DNA of 64,000 nucleotides from Nonomuraea wenchangensis (GTDB taxonomy: Bacteria > Actinomycetota > Actinomycetes > Streptosporangiales > Streptosporangiaceae), in NCBI RefSeq assembly GCF_900111685.1, contig NZ_FOHX01000002.1, positions 307,869 through 371,868 of the forward strand, written 5' to 3'. The position numbers and the translations under genes are program-made. Every line of letters begins with the position of its first letter. The first letter of the stretch is position 1. This document shows positions 23,302 through 32,085 of the stretch, one piece after another. Below the pieces are notes generated by a model, which had not been told where the DNA came from, did no database searches, and was given only the letters and a program-made list of their open reading frames with translations.

Positions 23302-25860
23302 TCAGGGGTAGGAGACGACCGTGGACGGGATGGTGTCGGTGCCGTACGCCGGGGCGCCGGTGTCGTTGATGACGTGGTTGTAGCGGCCCTTCCCGCCGAG
23401 GGAGACCACCAGGAGGCTGTGGAAGCGCACCCCGGGCTTCACGGGAGCCTCGAAGCCGTGGTCCACCTCGATCGTCGGATCGCTGGTGAAGACGCAGTAA
23501 CTGCCCATGCCCCAGCCCTCGTGGACGTTGACCGAGTCGTCGACCTTGTAGGCGGCCCAGCCCTTGACGGAGCCGTTCATGAACGCGGCCTGGTTCGGCG
23601 GGTCGTAGGCCAGCTCGTTCTGGAAGAAGATCGTCCGGCCGCGCTCGCCGGACCACTGCACGTTGTACTTCTGGAAGTGCTCGACGAACAGGCCCGTGGC
23701 CAGCACGTCGTCGCCGTGGACCCGCAGGCCGTAGTCGGCGGTGTTGACGTTCCAGCCGACGCCGTCGCCGTGGTCGGCGCGCCAGATCCAGGTGTGGTCG
23801 ATGATCGTGTCATCGCTGTGCACCACCAGGCCGGCGGTCGCCTTCCCGGCGAACTGGCCGCCGACGCGGACGAACACGTCCTGCAGCGAGACCGGGTTGG
23901 CCGAGTGGTCGGTGTGCACGCCCTGCCTGCCGATCTCGATCAGGGTCGGCGAGTTGACCGGACCGGCGTCGATGAGGAAGCCGGCGAGCTTCACCCCGTC
24001 CACGTCCGCGACCCTCATCGCCGTGATCCCGCCTTGCGGGACCAGCGTCGCCAGGCCGAGGCCCATGACGATGGTGTTCGCCCGGTTCACCTCGATCGTC
24101 TGGTCGAGCTGGTAGATGCCTGGTGTGAACAGCAGGTGCAGACCTTGGGCGAGCGCCCGGTTCAAGGTCGCGGCCGTGACGCCGGGCCTCGCGACGTAGA
24201 AGGCGGCGAGCGGGACGGACGTGCCCGGGGTGGGGCCGTTCGCCCAGCTGATGCCGCGCGCGTCGGTGCGCTTGCCCGGCACGAACACCCGGTAGCCGTC
24301 GCCGTCGAGGTAGAGGTACGGCTTCTCCCTGCTGACCGGGGTGGTGTCCAGGGTCGTGTAGCGCGGCTCCGGGAAGCTGTTGGCGGGTGCTCCCTGGACG
24401 CCGGAGAAGGTCATGTTCCACACGCTGTTGACCCAGCCGCCGATGGTGCTGTCGCGGGTGTACCACTGCTGCTGGGAGTACGGCCCCACCTGGCCGTCGA
24501 TCTTGCTGTCGGCGATGTAACCGCCGGACGCCCACCCGTACCCGGACGGCGCCAGGTTGAGCGCGCCCTTGATGTGCATCCGCCGGAACGGCGCCGCCTG
24601 GGAGACCGCCCACCTGTTGGTCCCGTCGTAGGGGGCGACGGACAGGTTCTCGGTGGAGCGCCAGAAGTTCTGGGTGGCGTTGCCGTTGAACCAGCCCGCG
24701 TCGACGCTCACGCCCTTGACGGTGACGTCGTCGGGGTTACGGCCCAGGCCATGGACCGAGGTGTAGAAACCCGTGTTGACGTTGACGTCGTAGCTGCCGG
24801 GCCTGAACATCAGCGCGTAGCGGCCGAGACCGAACTGCGCGGCCTCCTGCTGCTGGTAGATCTGGTCGATCTGCGCCTGGATCGTGGCCGCCGGCATGGA
24901 CGGGTCGAAAACCTTCACGTTCGGGCCCAGGTCGCCGCCGCCGGGCAGGTCCTCCCCTCCGCCGTCGCCTTTGACTCGCACGGCGACCTCCCACAGCGAG
25001 TAGCCGTAGCCGGTGCCTCGGGCCGTCCCGTGGACGCGTACGTACCGGCCGGAGCCGGTCACCTGGTAAGAAGCGGTCCCTCCGGTGCCTCCGGTCACCG
25101 TCTTCAGCGTGGTCCAGTTCGTGCCGTCGGCCGAGGACTGGATCGTGAAGTCCCTGCCGTAGGCGGCCTCCCAGCTCAGGCCGACCTCGCAGATCTCCCG
25201 CACCGAACCGAGATCGACCCGCAGCCACTGCGGGTCGGCGGCGGCGCTGGACCAGCGGGTCGCGGTGTCGCCGTCGAAGGCGTTCTTGGCCGGGGTGCCG
25301 GCGTTCTCCGTCGAGGACGCGGTGGCGGGCCGGTTCAGGGCCGCGTTGCCCGCGCCGCACTCACCGCCGCTGCCGCCGCCGGACGTGGTGCCGTAGACCT
25401 TGAACTCCCACAGCGAGTAGCCGTAGCCGGTGGCGCGGGCGGTGCCGAGCATCCGGACGTAGCGGCCGTCGCCCGTCACGTCCAGGGAGTCGACGCCGCC
25501 GTCGCCGCCGGTCACGGTCTTCAGGTCGGTCCAGGTCGTCCCGTCCTGCGAGGTCTGGATCCGGTAGCCGGTGGCGTAGGCCGCCTCCCAGTTCAGCACG
25601 ACCTTGCTGAGGTGGGCCGAGGCGCCCAGGTCCACCCTGAGCCATTGCGGGTCGGCGCCGGCGACGCTGGACCAGCGGGTGCCGTCGTCGCCGTCCACCG
25701 CCAGGGCCGGCGCGGTGCCGGCGTGCTCGACGGAGGAGGCGGTCGCGGTCTTGCCCTGGGAGAGCAGGGGGTCCTCGGCGTACGCGGGGGCGGTGATCAG
25801 GGGCACGGCGAGGAGGCCGGCCAGGACCGCGATCGCGGCCTTTGTCGGTCTGAGTTGCAT
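23302..25860 (-). CDS. Secreted protein with two discoidin (F5/8 type C) domains and a C-terminal beta-helix domain
   Basis: 852 residues. Signal peptide (residues 1-28, ending APAYA-E), then two discoidin domains (~30-165 and ~170-305), each with RWSS, DPQWLRVDLG and GTGYGYSLWE. After a Gly-rich linker, a ~540-residue domain starting NVKVFDPSMPAATIQAQIDQ has the strand pattern of a right-handed beta-helix (DDTIIDHTWIWRADHGDGVG, HFQKYNVQWSGERGRTIFFQ). Proteins of this type are common in actinomycetes, often under misleading names; I know of no firm enzymatic assignment. It lies 28 nt downstream of the GH16/GH-A gene and so shares its LacI-type operator. I infer a polysaccharide-active enzyme or binder. 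Confidence 0.85.
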   Translation of the reverse strand: MQLRPTKAAIAVLAGLLAVPLITAPAYAEDPLLSQGKTATASSVEHAGTAPALAVDGDDGTRWSSVAGADPQWLRVDLGASAHLSKVVLNWEAAYATGYRIQTSQDGTTWTDLKTVTGGDGGVDSLDVTGDGRYVRMLGTARATGYGYSLWEFKVYGTTSGGGSGGECGAGNAALNRPATASSTENAGTPAKNAFDGDTATRWSSAAADPQWLRVDLGSVREICEVGLSWEAAYGRDFTIQSSADGTNWTTLKTVTGGTGGTASYQVTGSGRYVRVHGTARGTGYGYSLWEVAVRVKGDGGGEDLPGGGDLGPNVKVFDPSMPAATIQAQIDQIYQQQEAAQFGLGRYALMFRPGSYDVNVNTGFYTSVHGLGRNPDDVTVKGVSVDAGWFNGNATQNFWRSTENLSVAPYDGTNRWAVSQAAPFRRMHIKGALNLAPSGYGWASGGYIADSKIDGQVGPYSQQQWYTRDSTIGGWVNSVWNMTFSGVQGAPANSFPEPRYTTLDTTPVSREKPYLYLDGDGYRVFVPGKRTDARGISWANGPTPGTSVPLAAFYVARPGVTAATLNRALAQGLHLLFTPGIYQLDQTIEVNRANTIVMGLGLATLVPQGGITAMRVADVDGVKLAGFLIDAGPVNSPTLIEIGRQGVHTDHSANPVSLQDVFVRVGGQFAGKATAGLVVHSDDTIIDHTWIWRADHGDGVGWNVNTADYGLRVHGDDVLATGLFVEHFQKYNVQWSGERGRTIFFQNELAYDPPNQAAFMNGSVKGWAAYKVDDSVNVHEGWGMGSYCVFTSDPTIEVDHGFEAPVKPGVRFHSLLVVSLGGKGRYNHVINDTGAPAYGTDTIPSTVVSYP

Positions 25861-25888
25861 GGCATCCGCTTTCAGGTGGAGGGGTTCG

Positions 25889-28800
25889 CTAGCGGTAGAC
25901 GCCGAACTCCCAGAGGGAGTAGCCGTAGGTCGTGCCGCGTTCGGTCAGGTTGAGCCGGACGTACCGGGCGGAGGTGTTCAGGTCGATGCCGTCGAACCCG
26001 CCGTCCCCGGTGGTGGTGGCGTGCACGGTGGTCCAGTCGGTGCCGTTGACGGAGGTCTGGAGCTGGTACGCCTTGGCGTAGGCGCCCTCCCAGCCGAGCT
26101 GGACGTGCTTGATCGGGGTGAGCGCGCCGAGGTCGACCCGGATCCACTGCGGATCGGCCCACTCGCTGGCCCACCGCGAGCTGAAGCTGCCGTCAGTGGC
26201 ACGGTCCGGGGTGAACGGGCCGCCGTCGCCGCTCGCCTGGTACGACGAGGCCGTGGTCGGCTTGCCCCGGGCCACGTTGGTGCCGTCGACGACCGGCGGC
26301 ACCACCCGGAACGAACGCTGCTCGATGCCGGCGTTGCCGTGCCCGTCGAAGGCGTAGACGTAGACCTTCCAGACGCCGAGCTGCTCGGGCGCGGTCACGG
26401 TGAGCCGGCCCGGGGCGGTCTGCGTGAAGCGGGCGTGCCGGAAGCCGCGGTTGCCGGTGATGTGCTTGTCGCTGAGCATCACGTGGTAGCGGATCAGGTC
26501 CCCGTCGGGATCGGTGGTCTGGGTGTCGACGGTGAACGTGCCGCCGGCGGGGACCGCGGTCTGCGAACCGACCGTCATCGAGGTGATGCGCGGCGAGGTG
26601 TTGCCGGTCGGCCCGCCGGTGTAGGCCTGCTGGAGGGCGTGGAAGCCGTGGCGGCGCCAGCCGCCCGGGGTGATGTTCAGCCAGACGCCGCCGAAGTCGT
26701 TCTCCAGGCCGTAGTGGAACATGGTCGCGCCGAGCGCCACCCCGGTGTGGCCGCTGATGGCGTTCCAGCTGGCTGCGTACATCTGGCCCTTCTCCAGATC
26801 GGTCGGCTCGTCGGGGACGCCGTTGACGTCGTTCGGGACCTCCCATTCGCCGTCCGGCCCGGCCTCCGTGACGATGTACGGCTTGCCGTATCCGCCGGCG
26901 ATCCAGTCGTTCCTCACGGTGTGGACGGCCCCGTAGGAGTTGACGGCGAGCAGGTCGAGCGCGGGCGAGTGGGCCTTGTAGTAGGTCCAGGCGTGCGTGT
27001 AGGCGTCGGTCGAGGTGACAGGGTGGTTGGGGTCCGCGGCATGGACGGCCACGGCGACCTCGTTGACGAACTTCGCGTACGCCACCCGCCGCTGCTCCAC
27101 CACGTCGGCCGGCAGCCCGTGGTCCTGCATGGTGAGGATGACCTCGTTGCCGACGTCCCACATCAGCACGCCCTGGCGGTTCTTCAGCGCGTTGACCCGG
27201 GCCACGATCTCGTTCTTCACGGTGGTCTTGTAGGCCGTGTCGTTGACGTAGTCGGCGCCCTGGTTCAGCCAGTGCCCGACGATCACCTTGATCCCGTTCC
27301 TGGCAGCGGCGTCGAGCAGAGCCGGCGTGCCGGCGTCGTCCACACCCCAGGTGCGGATGGTGTTGACGCCCATCGCCTTCAGGTCCCGCATGTAGCCGTC
27401 GGCCGCGGCCTGCGGCGGACCGTAGGTCAAGCCCTTTATCAAGTACGGCTGGCCGTTGACCGACAGTTGCCAGTTGCCGTTGCCGCCGGTCACTCTGACG
27501 ACGCTCGGCCCGGCGGGGACCGGTCCGTCGGCCATCGGGGTCGGCGTGGCGCCCGACCGGCGGGCGACCGACACCCAGTCGGCGCTCAGCGCGCCGCCCG
27601 AGGCGGTCTCCGGCGACGGCGTGGTGACTCCGGCGACGGCGTTCGGCAGCGAGCCGCCGATGGCCAGGTCCAGACGGAGGTAGAAGCCGTGATGAACGGC
27701 CGCCTGCCAGGCGGCGACGCCGACCTGGCTCTGCCGCACGACCCAGGTCTGCCTGCCGTCGAGATAGAAGCGGATCTCCTCATCGCTCAGCGTGCGGTCG
27801 ATGACCTGCGAGAACTCGTGGTAGGCGGTCGCGCAGCCACCACAGGTGGCGAAGCCGCTGGTCCGCCCGTTGTACTCGTTGCAGACGCCGTCGGGCGCGG
27901 TGCCGCAGTGCAGCGTGTTGGAGAACTCGTCAGCCCCGTTGACGGCCGTCATGATGTCGCTCTCGCCGACGCCCGGCCAGTTGGTGTAGATGCCCCGGTA
28001 GGCGGCGCCGGTGGCGCGGAAGCCGGGCCAGTAGCCGAGGGCCTTCGCGACGTCGGGCAGCTTCAGCCGGGCGCTGAAGCGGACCATCTCGCCGGGCCTG
28101 GCCTCGAAGTCGGTGCGCTGCGTCTCGACACGGCCGGAGGTCCAGTTGCCGTCGCGATCCTTGACGGCCTTGATGCTCAAGTGGCCGTCGCCGTCGAGGC
28201 TGACGTTGGCGGTGGAGTCGCTCATCGTCTCCACCTCGCCGGTGCCCCAGTTCGCGGCCCCGCCGGGATAGGAGGTGCCGGTGCGCCTGATCCAGTTGGC
28301 GGCCGACGGCGAGGTGCCGGCCGGGCCGGTGAAGTCCTCGCGCCACACCTCGGTCCAGTCGCCCGGCTCCTCGGGCTGGTCGCCGGTGTTGATCTGGAGT
28401 TCCCAGAGGGAGTAGCCGTAGCCGGTGCCGCGCTGGGTGCCGAGCATTCGGACATAGCGGCCGGTGCCGGACACTTCGAGGGCGTCGGTGCCGCCGTCGC
28501 CGCCGGTGACGGATTTCAGGTCGGTCCACGCTGAACCGTCGGGCGAGGACTGGATCTTGTAGGCGGCGCCGTAGGCGGCCTCCCAGATGAGCGTGACCTT
28601 GCAGATGGTCCGGCTGGAGCCGAGGTCGACCTGGATCCACTGCGGGTCGGAGGCCGCGCTGGACCAGCGGGTGCCGCTGTCGCCGTCCACGGCGGCGCCG
28701 GCCGCGTAGGCGGCGCCCTCGGTCGAGGAGGCGGTGGCGGGCCTGCCCTGGGCGGCGTTGGCGGTGGCGCAGCCGGAGGTCTGGCCGCCTTCGCCGTACA

Positions 28801-29593
28801 CCTGGAACTCCCAGAGGGAGTAGCCGTAGCCGGTGCCGCGCTGGGTCCCGAGCATCCGGACATAGCGGGCGGTGCCCGTCACGGTGTGCGCGTCGGTGCC
28901 ACCGTCACCGTCGGTGATCGTCTTCAGGTCGGTCCAGGAGCTGCCGTCGGCGGAACCCTGCAGCTTGTAACCGCGGCCGTAGGCGGCTTCCCAGGTGAGG
29001 ACGATCCTGCTCAGCACGGCCGGGGCGCCCAGGTCCACCTGGAGCCATTGGGCGTCGCTGAAGGCGCTTGACCAGCGGGTGCCGGCGTTGCCGTCCACGG
29101 CCATGGCGGCGGAGGTGTCGGCGCCTTCGGCGGAGGACGCGGTGGCGGCCTTACCCTGCGACAGCAGGACCTCGGCCATGGCGGCGGCAGCCGCCGGGGC
29201 CACGGCGGCGGCCGATGGGGTCGGGGCCACGGCGGCCGCTGGGGCCAGGGCGGCGCCGGGCGCCGCTACGGCCGGTGCGGCAGCGGCCGCTGGAGCCAGG
29301 GCGGCGCCGGGCGCCGCTACGGCCGGTGCGGCAGCGGCCGATGGGGCCAGGCCGGCGGCGGTCGCCGCTACGGCCGATGCCGCCGCGGGGGCCGGTGCGG
29401 CCATGACGGCGGCGGGGGCAGCCAAGGCGGATACGGGGGCCGGTGCGGCCATAGCGGATACGGGGGCGGCCAGGGCGGGGGCGGCCAGGGCGGGGGTCGC
29501 CAGGGCGGGGCCGAGCCCGGCCAGGCCCGCCACCAGGGCGACGACCAGGCCGAACCGGAACCGGCCGGGATGTCGGACGGGAAACACGTTCAC
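25889..29593 (-). CDS. Secreted multimodular protein: two discoidin domains, GH16, GH-A (GH2-like) barrel, third discoidin domain
   Basis: 1234 residues. Order: signal peptide; a ~110-residue Ala/Pro low-complexity segment; discoidin 1 (~140-270) and 2 (~275-405), each with GTGYGYSLWE; a GH16 beta-sandwich (~415-690); a clan GH-A barrel (~715-1010); an Ig-like domain; and discoidin 3 (~1105-1234). The GH16 motif reads GESDIMT: Glu544 and Asp546 are present but Thr549 stands where the second Glu of ExDxxE is expected, so this domain may have lost its acid/base. The barrel has Glu817 (WDVGNEV) and Glu910 (VTEAG), the expected pair. Probable role: beta-glucan cleavage or binding at the surface. 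GTG start with AGGAG upstream; operator at 29630. Confidence 0.87.
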   Translation of the reverse strand: MNVFPVRHPGRFRFGLVVALVAGLAGLGPALATPALAAPALAAPVSAMAAPAPVSALAAPAAVMAAPAPAAASAVAATAAGLAPSAAAAPAVAAPGAALAPAAAAAPAVAAPGAALAPAAAVAPTPSAAAVAPAAAAAMAEVLLSQGKAATASSAEGADTSAAMAVDGNAGTRWSSAFSDAQWLQVDLGAPAVLSRIVLTWEAAYGRGYKLQGSADGSSWTDLKTITDGDGGTDAHTVTGTARYVRMLGTQRGTGYGYSLWEFQVYGEGGQTSGCATANAAQGRPATASSTEGAAYAAGAAVDGDSGTRWSSAASDPQWIQVDLGSSRTICKVTLIWEAAYGAAYKIQSSPDGSAWTDLKSVTGGDGGTDALEVSGTGRYVRMLGTQRGTGYGYSLWELQINTGDQPEEPGDWTEVWREDFTGPAGTSPSAANWIRRTGTSYPGGAANWGTGEVETMSDSTANVSLDGDGHLSIKAVKDRDGNWTSGRVETQRTDFEARPGEMVRFSARLKLPDVAKALGYWPGFRATGAAYRGIYTNWPGVGESDIMTAVNGADEFSNTLHCGTAPDGVCNEYNGRTSGFATCGGCATAYHEFSQVIDRTLSDEEIRFYLDGRQTWVVRQSQVGVAAWQAAVHHGFYLRLDLAIGGSLPNAVAGVTTPSPETASGGALSADWVSVARRSGATPTPMADGPVPAGPSVVRVTGGNGNWQLSVNGQPYLIKGLTYGPPQAAADGYMRDLKAMGVNTIRTWGVDDAGTPALLDAAARNGIKVIVGHWLNQGADYVNDTAYKTTVKNEIVARVNALKNRQGVLMWDVGNEVILTMQDHGLPADVVEQRRVAYAKFVNEVAVAVHAADPNHPVTSTDAYTHAWTYYKAHSPALDLLAVNSYGAVHTVRNDWIAGGYGKPYIVTEAGPDGEWEVPNDVNGVPDEPTDLEKGQMYAASWNAISGHTGVALGATMFHYGLENDFGGVWLNITPGGWRRHGFHALQQAYTGGPTGNTSPRITSMTVGSQTAVPAGGTFTVDTQTTDPDGDLIRYHVMLSDKHITGNRGFRHARFTQTAPGRLTVTAPEQLGVWKVYVYAFDGHGNAGIEQRSFRVVPPVVDGTNVARGKPTTASSYQASGDGGPFTPDRATDGSFSSRWASEWADPQWIRVDLGALTPIKHVQLGWEGAYAKAYQLQTSVNGTDWTTVHATTTGDGGFDGIDLNTSARYVRLNLTERGTTYGYSLWEFGVYR
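29234..29335 (-). repeat. 51-bp tandem repeat in the Ala/Pro-rich leader segment
   Basis: Two near-perfect copies, with partial copies around them, encode a 17-residue Ala/Pro/Gly/Val unit (APAVAAPGAALAPAA type) between the signal peptide and the first discoidin domain of the GH16/GH-A protein. It is probably a flexible wall-spanning spacer. Confidence 0.75.
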
Positions 29594-29629
29594 TCTCTCC
29601 TAGGGGGTGGGCAGTGCCGAGGGGAAGGA

Positions 29630-29643
29630 GGAGAGCGCTCTCC
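29630..29643. promoter_or_regulatory. LacI operator 1, GGAGAGCGCTCTCC
   Basis: A perfect 14-bp palindrome 37 bp upstream of the GH16/GH-A gene start. Identical to 29787 and 34599. Confidence 0.8.
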
Positions 29644-29786
29644 GTGCCGTGACACTGCATCCTGACGCGCCCCCCGTCAAGGCCCAAAACATCGCTGGGC
29701 CGAAATGCGCAGGTCACCGACGCGTAATCGGGAAGTGCGATTTCTCGCCGTCTTGACAAGCCGCCGGTCCGGCGTTCACCCTCACA

Positions 29787-29800
29787 GGAGAGCGCTCTCC
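29787..29800. promoter_or_regulatory. LacI operator 2, GGAGAGCGCTCTCC
   Basis: A perfect 14-bp palindrome 27 bp before the DUF1996 gene. A -35 TTGACA lies at 29753-29758, so the operator would sit at or just after the transcription start, a good position for repression. Confidence 0.8.
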
Positions 29801-29827
29801 CACGCCTCCGCCCCCCGAGGAGAGACC

Positions 29828-31168
29828 ATGTCCGTGTTCCGAAGAAAGACCGCCCTCGCGTCAGCCGCCGCCATCGTCTCCGCGGTGGCGGCCACCAGCC
29901 TGGCCTTCGTCCTGCCCGCCGCCGCCGACACGGTGCTGTCCCTGGGCAGAGCCGCCTCGGCGTCATCGTCGGAAGGCGGCGCGTACGCGGCCGGCGCCGC
30001 CTTCGACGGCGACCTCACCACCCGCTGGTCGAGCGCCTGGACCGACCCGCAGTGGATCCAGGTCGACCTGGGCGCCCCGGCGACCATCAGCAAGGTCGTG
30101 CTGTCATGGGAAGCCGCCTACGCGCGCGACTACAAGGTCCAGTCCTCCCCCGACGGCAACTCGTGGACGGACCTGAAGACCGTGACCGGCGGTGACGGCG
30201 GCACCGACACCTGGAGCGTCAGCGGCACCGGCCGCTACGTACGCATGTACGGCACCGCCCGCGCCACCGGCTACGGCTACTCGCTGCTGGAGTTCGAGGT
30301 GCACGGCACCGGAGGCGCCGGAACCACGCCCCGGCCCAAGCCGACCTTCACCGACGAGGTCACCCACCACGAGTTCCAGGCCAACTGCTCGCTGACCGCC
30401 AACCGGCCCGACGACCCGATCGTCTACCCCGGACTGCCCGGCGCGTCGCACATGCACACCTTCGTCGGCAACACCACCACCAACGCCCACAGCACGTCCT
30501 CCTCGCTGCTGGGCGGCAACACCTCCTGCACCAACCACCACGACAAGTCCGCCTACTGGTTCCCCAGCTTCTACAAGGGCAACCAGCTCATCGAGCCCGT
30601 AGGCAACCAGGTGATCTACTACAAGTCCGGCATCCTGGAGTACTGGCGGGTGCAGCCCTTCCCGCAGGGCCTGCGCTTCGTCGTCGGCAGCCCGACCTCC
30701 ACCCAGGAGGAGTTCCGCACCCACCCGGGCGCGGTCGAGGGCTTCGAGTGCGGCGACCTGTCCAAGAGCTGGGACATCCCGCAGTACTGCGTGCCCGGCA
30801 GCCAGGTCAACGTGCGCTTCCAGGCTCCCAGCTGCTGGAACGGCGTCAACCTCGACAGCGCCGACCACAAGAGCCACATGGCCTACCCCGTCGGCGGCTA
30901 CTGCCCGTCGAGCCACCCGGTCGCGGTGCCCATGCTGGAATTCAAGATCGCTTTCCCGGCGAGCGGTGACCTGTCGCAGGCGCGCCTGGCCAGCGGGCGC
31001 GGCTACACCTGGCACTACGACTTCTTCAACGCCTGGGACGACCCGCGCATCCTCGACGCGCTGGTCACCCACTGCATCAACGGCGGGCTGCAGTGCAACC
31101 CGCGCGGCTACGACCTCTACAAGCCGCACCGGGGAGCAGCGCTCACCGAGGACTTCGAACTGCCTTGA
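29828..31168 (+). CDS. Secreted DUF1996 protein with N-terminal discoidin domain
   Basis: 446 residues from ATG 29828 (GAGGAG upstream). A signal peptide ends near residue 35 (PAAADT). One discoidin domain (~36-165; RWSSAWTDPQWIQVDLGAP, GYGYSLLEFEVHG) is followed by DUF1996 (~175-446), with HEFQANCSLTANRPDDPIVY, PGASHMHTFVGN and several conserved Cys and His residues (HCINGGLQCNPRGYD). DUF1996 proteins are frequent in fungi and actinomycetes and are secreted; their biochemical role is unknown to me. First gene of a LacI-controlled operon with DUF305, GH3 and the LacI gene. Confidence 0.88.
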   Translation: MSVFRRKTALASAAAIVSAVAATSLAFVLPAAADTVLSLGRAASASSSEGGAYAAGAAFDGDLTTRWSSAWTDPQWIQVDLGAPATISKVVLSWEAAYARDYKVQSSPDGNSWTDLKTVTGGDGGTDTWSVSGTGRYVRMYGTARATGYGYSLLEFEVHGTGGAGTTPRPKPTFTDEVTHHEFQANCSLTANRPDDPIVYPGLPGASHMHTFVGNTTTNAHSTSSSLLGGNTSCTNHHDKSAYWFPSFYKGNQLIEPVGNQVIYYKSGILEYWRVQPFPQGLRFVVGSPTSTQEEFRTHPGAVEGFECGDLSKSWDIPQYCVPGSQVNVRFQAPSCWNGVNLDSADHKSHMAYPVGGYCPSSHPVAVPMLEFKIAFPASGDLSQARLASGRGYTWHYDFFNAWDDPRILDALVTHCINGGLQCNPRGYDLYKPHRGAALTEDFELP

Positions 31169-32073
31169 TGTCCTCCGCGGAAACACCTGGCCCGCCCGCC
31201 CGCCCCGGCCACCGGAGCGGGCGGACGGCACCACGCGCGACCGACAAGCGCACGTCGACGGCACCACGCGCGACCGACGAGCACTTGTCATCGGCACCAC
31301 GCGCGACCGACAAGCACTTGTCATCGGCACCACGCGCGACCGACGAGCGCTTGTCGTGGGCACCGCGCGCGGCTGACAAGCGCACGTCGTCGGCTCGGAC
31401 CGCGCCGGCGGCGCTGGTGCTGCTCGCGCTGGCGGCGGTGCTGATGGGCGGCTGCCTCGCCCGCGGCGACTCCGAGTCCGCGGCACGGCACGCGCACCAC
31501 GTACCGGCACCCACGAAAGCGGACGGCCCGCGAATCGCGCACCCCGTCACGAGCGGGAGCGTCAACCCCACCGATGTCGCCTGGCTGCAGCTCATGATCC
31601 CGATGGACGAGCGAGTCCTGCCGCTGCTCGACCTCGGCGCCTCCCGGGGCCACGCACCTGCCGTGGGGCAGCTGGCCGGTCGGCTGCGCGCCGCGCACGT
31701 CGCCGAACTCGCCCGCCTGCGCGCCGCCCTCAACGTCACCGCCCTCCACACCACCGATCTGCCCGCCACCGATCTGCCCGCCACCGGCCTGCCCGCCACC
31801 GGCCTGCCCGCCGACAACCCGCACGCCGGGCACGACATGCCCGGGATGATCACCGCCGCCGAACTCGCCCGCCTGCGCACTGCCGAAGGCCCGGCCTTCG
31901 ACACGCTCTTCAACGGCCATCTCCGTGCCCACCTGCGCCAGTCGCGGTCCGTGACCCGCTCGGAACAGATCTCAGGCGCCGATCCCGGCATCAAGGCGCT
32001 GGCCGCCGCCATCGAACGCACCCGTACGACCCAGCTCTCCGCCCTCGCGGCGGTAGAGCGCTCTCCCTCCTGA
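31168..32073 (+). CDS. DUF305 family lipoprotein with repeat-bearing N-terminus
   Basis: 301 residues. ATG 31168 overlaps the stop of the DUF1996 gene (TGATG), so translation is coupled. Residues 20-74 are five 11-residue repeats (APRATDKHLSS type). A hydrophobic stretch with lipobox (ALAAVLMGGC) follows at ~80-97, then a DUF305 helical bundle (PTDVAWLQLMIPMDERVLPL, HVAELARLRAALN) with a His-rich loop (HAGHDMPGM) preceded by four TDLPA/TGLPA repeats. DUF305 proteins are ferritin-like, and the HxxHxMxxM pattern suggests metal, perhaps copper, binding. A charged cytoplasmic repeat before a lipobox is unusual, and a downstream start is possible though no ribosome site is obvious. Confidence 0.8.
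   Translation: MSSAETPGPPARPGHRSGRTAPRATDKRTSTAPRATDEHLSSAPRATDKHLSSAPRATDERLSWAPRAADKRTSSARTAPAALVLLALAAVLMGGCLARGDSESAARHAHHVPAPTKADGPRIAHPVTSGSVNPTDVAWLQLMIPMDERVLPLLDLGASRGHAPAVGQLAGRLRAAHVAELARLRAALNVTALHTTDLPATDLPATGLPATGLPADNPHAGHDMPGMITAAELARLRTAEGPAFDTLFNGHLRAHLRQSRSVTRSEQISGADPGIKALAAAIERTRTTQLSALAAVERSPS
31227..31391 (+). repeat. Five 33-bp tandem repeats in the DUF305 gene
   Basis: Units begin at 31227, 31260, 31293, 31326 and 31359 with GGCACC(A/G)CGCGCG. They are in frame and encode an 11-residue charged unit. Copies differ at a few positions only, so length variation by slippage is likely. Confidence 0.9.
32053..32066. promoter_or_regulatory. LacI operator 3, GTAGAGCGCTCTCC
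   Basis: One mismatch from the 14-bp palindrome. It lies inside the end of the DUF305 coding sequence, 19 bp before the GH3 start, and could give the GH3 gene separate control within the operon. Confidence 0.65.
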
Positions 32074-32085
32074 AAGGACACGCGT

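Noticed and set aside
23230..28534. Two very long plus-strand frames (907 and 976 codons)
   Set aside because: Both are antisense to discoidin-domain genes and Val/Gly/Arg/His-rich without recognisable domains.
31227..31391. Possible CRISPR-like array
   Set aside because: Five 33-bp units are directly adjacent without spacers and keep the reading frame; they are a protein-coding tandem repeat.
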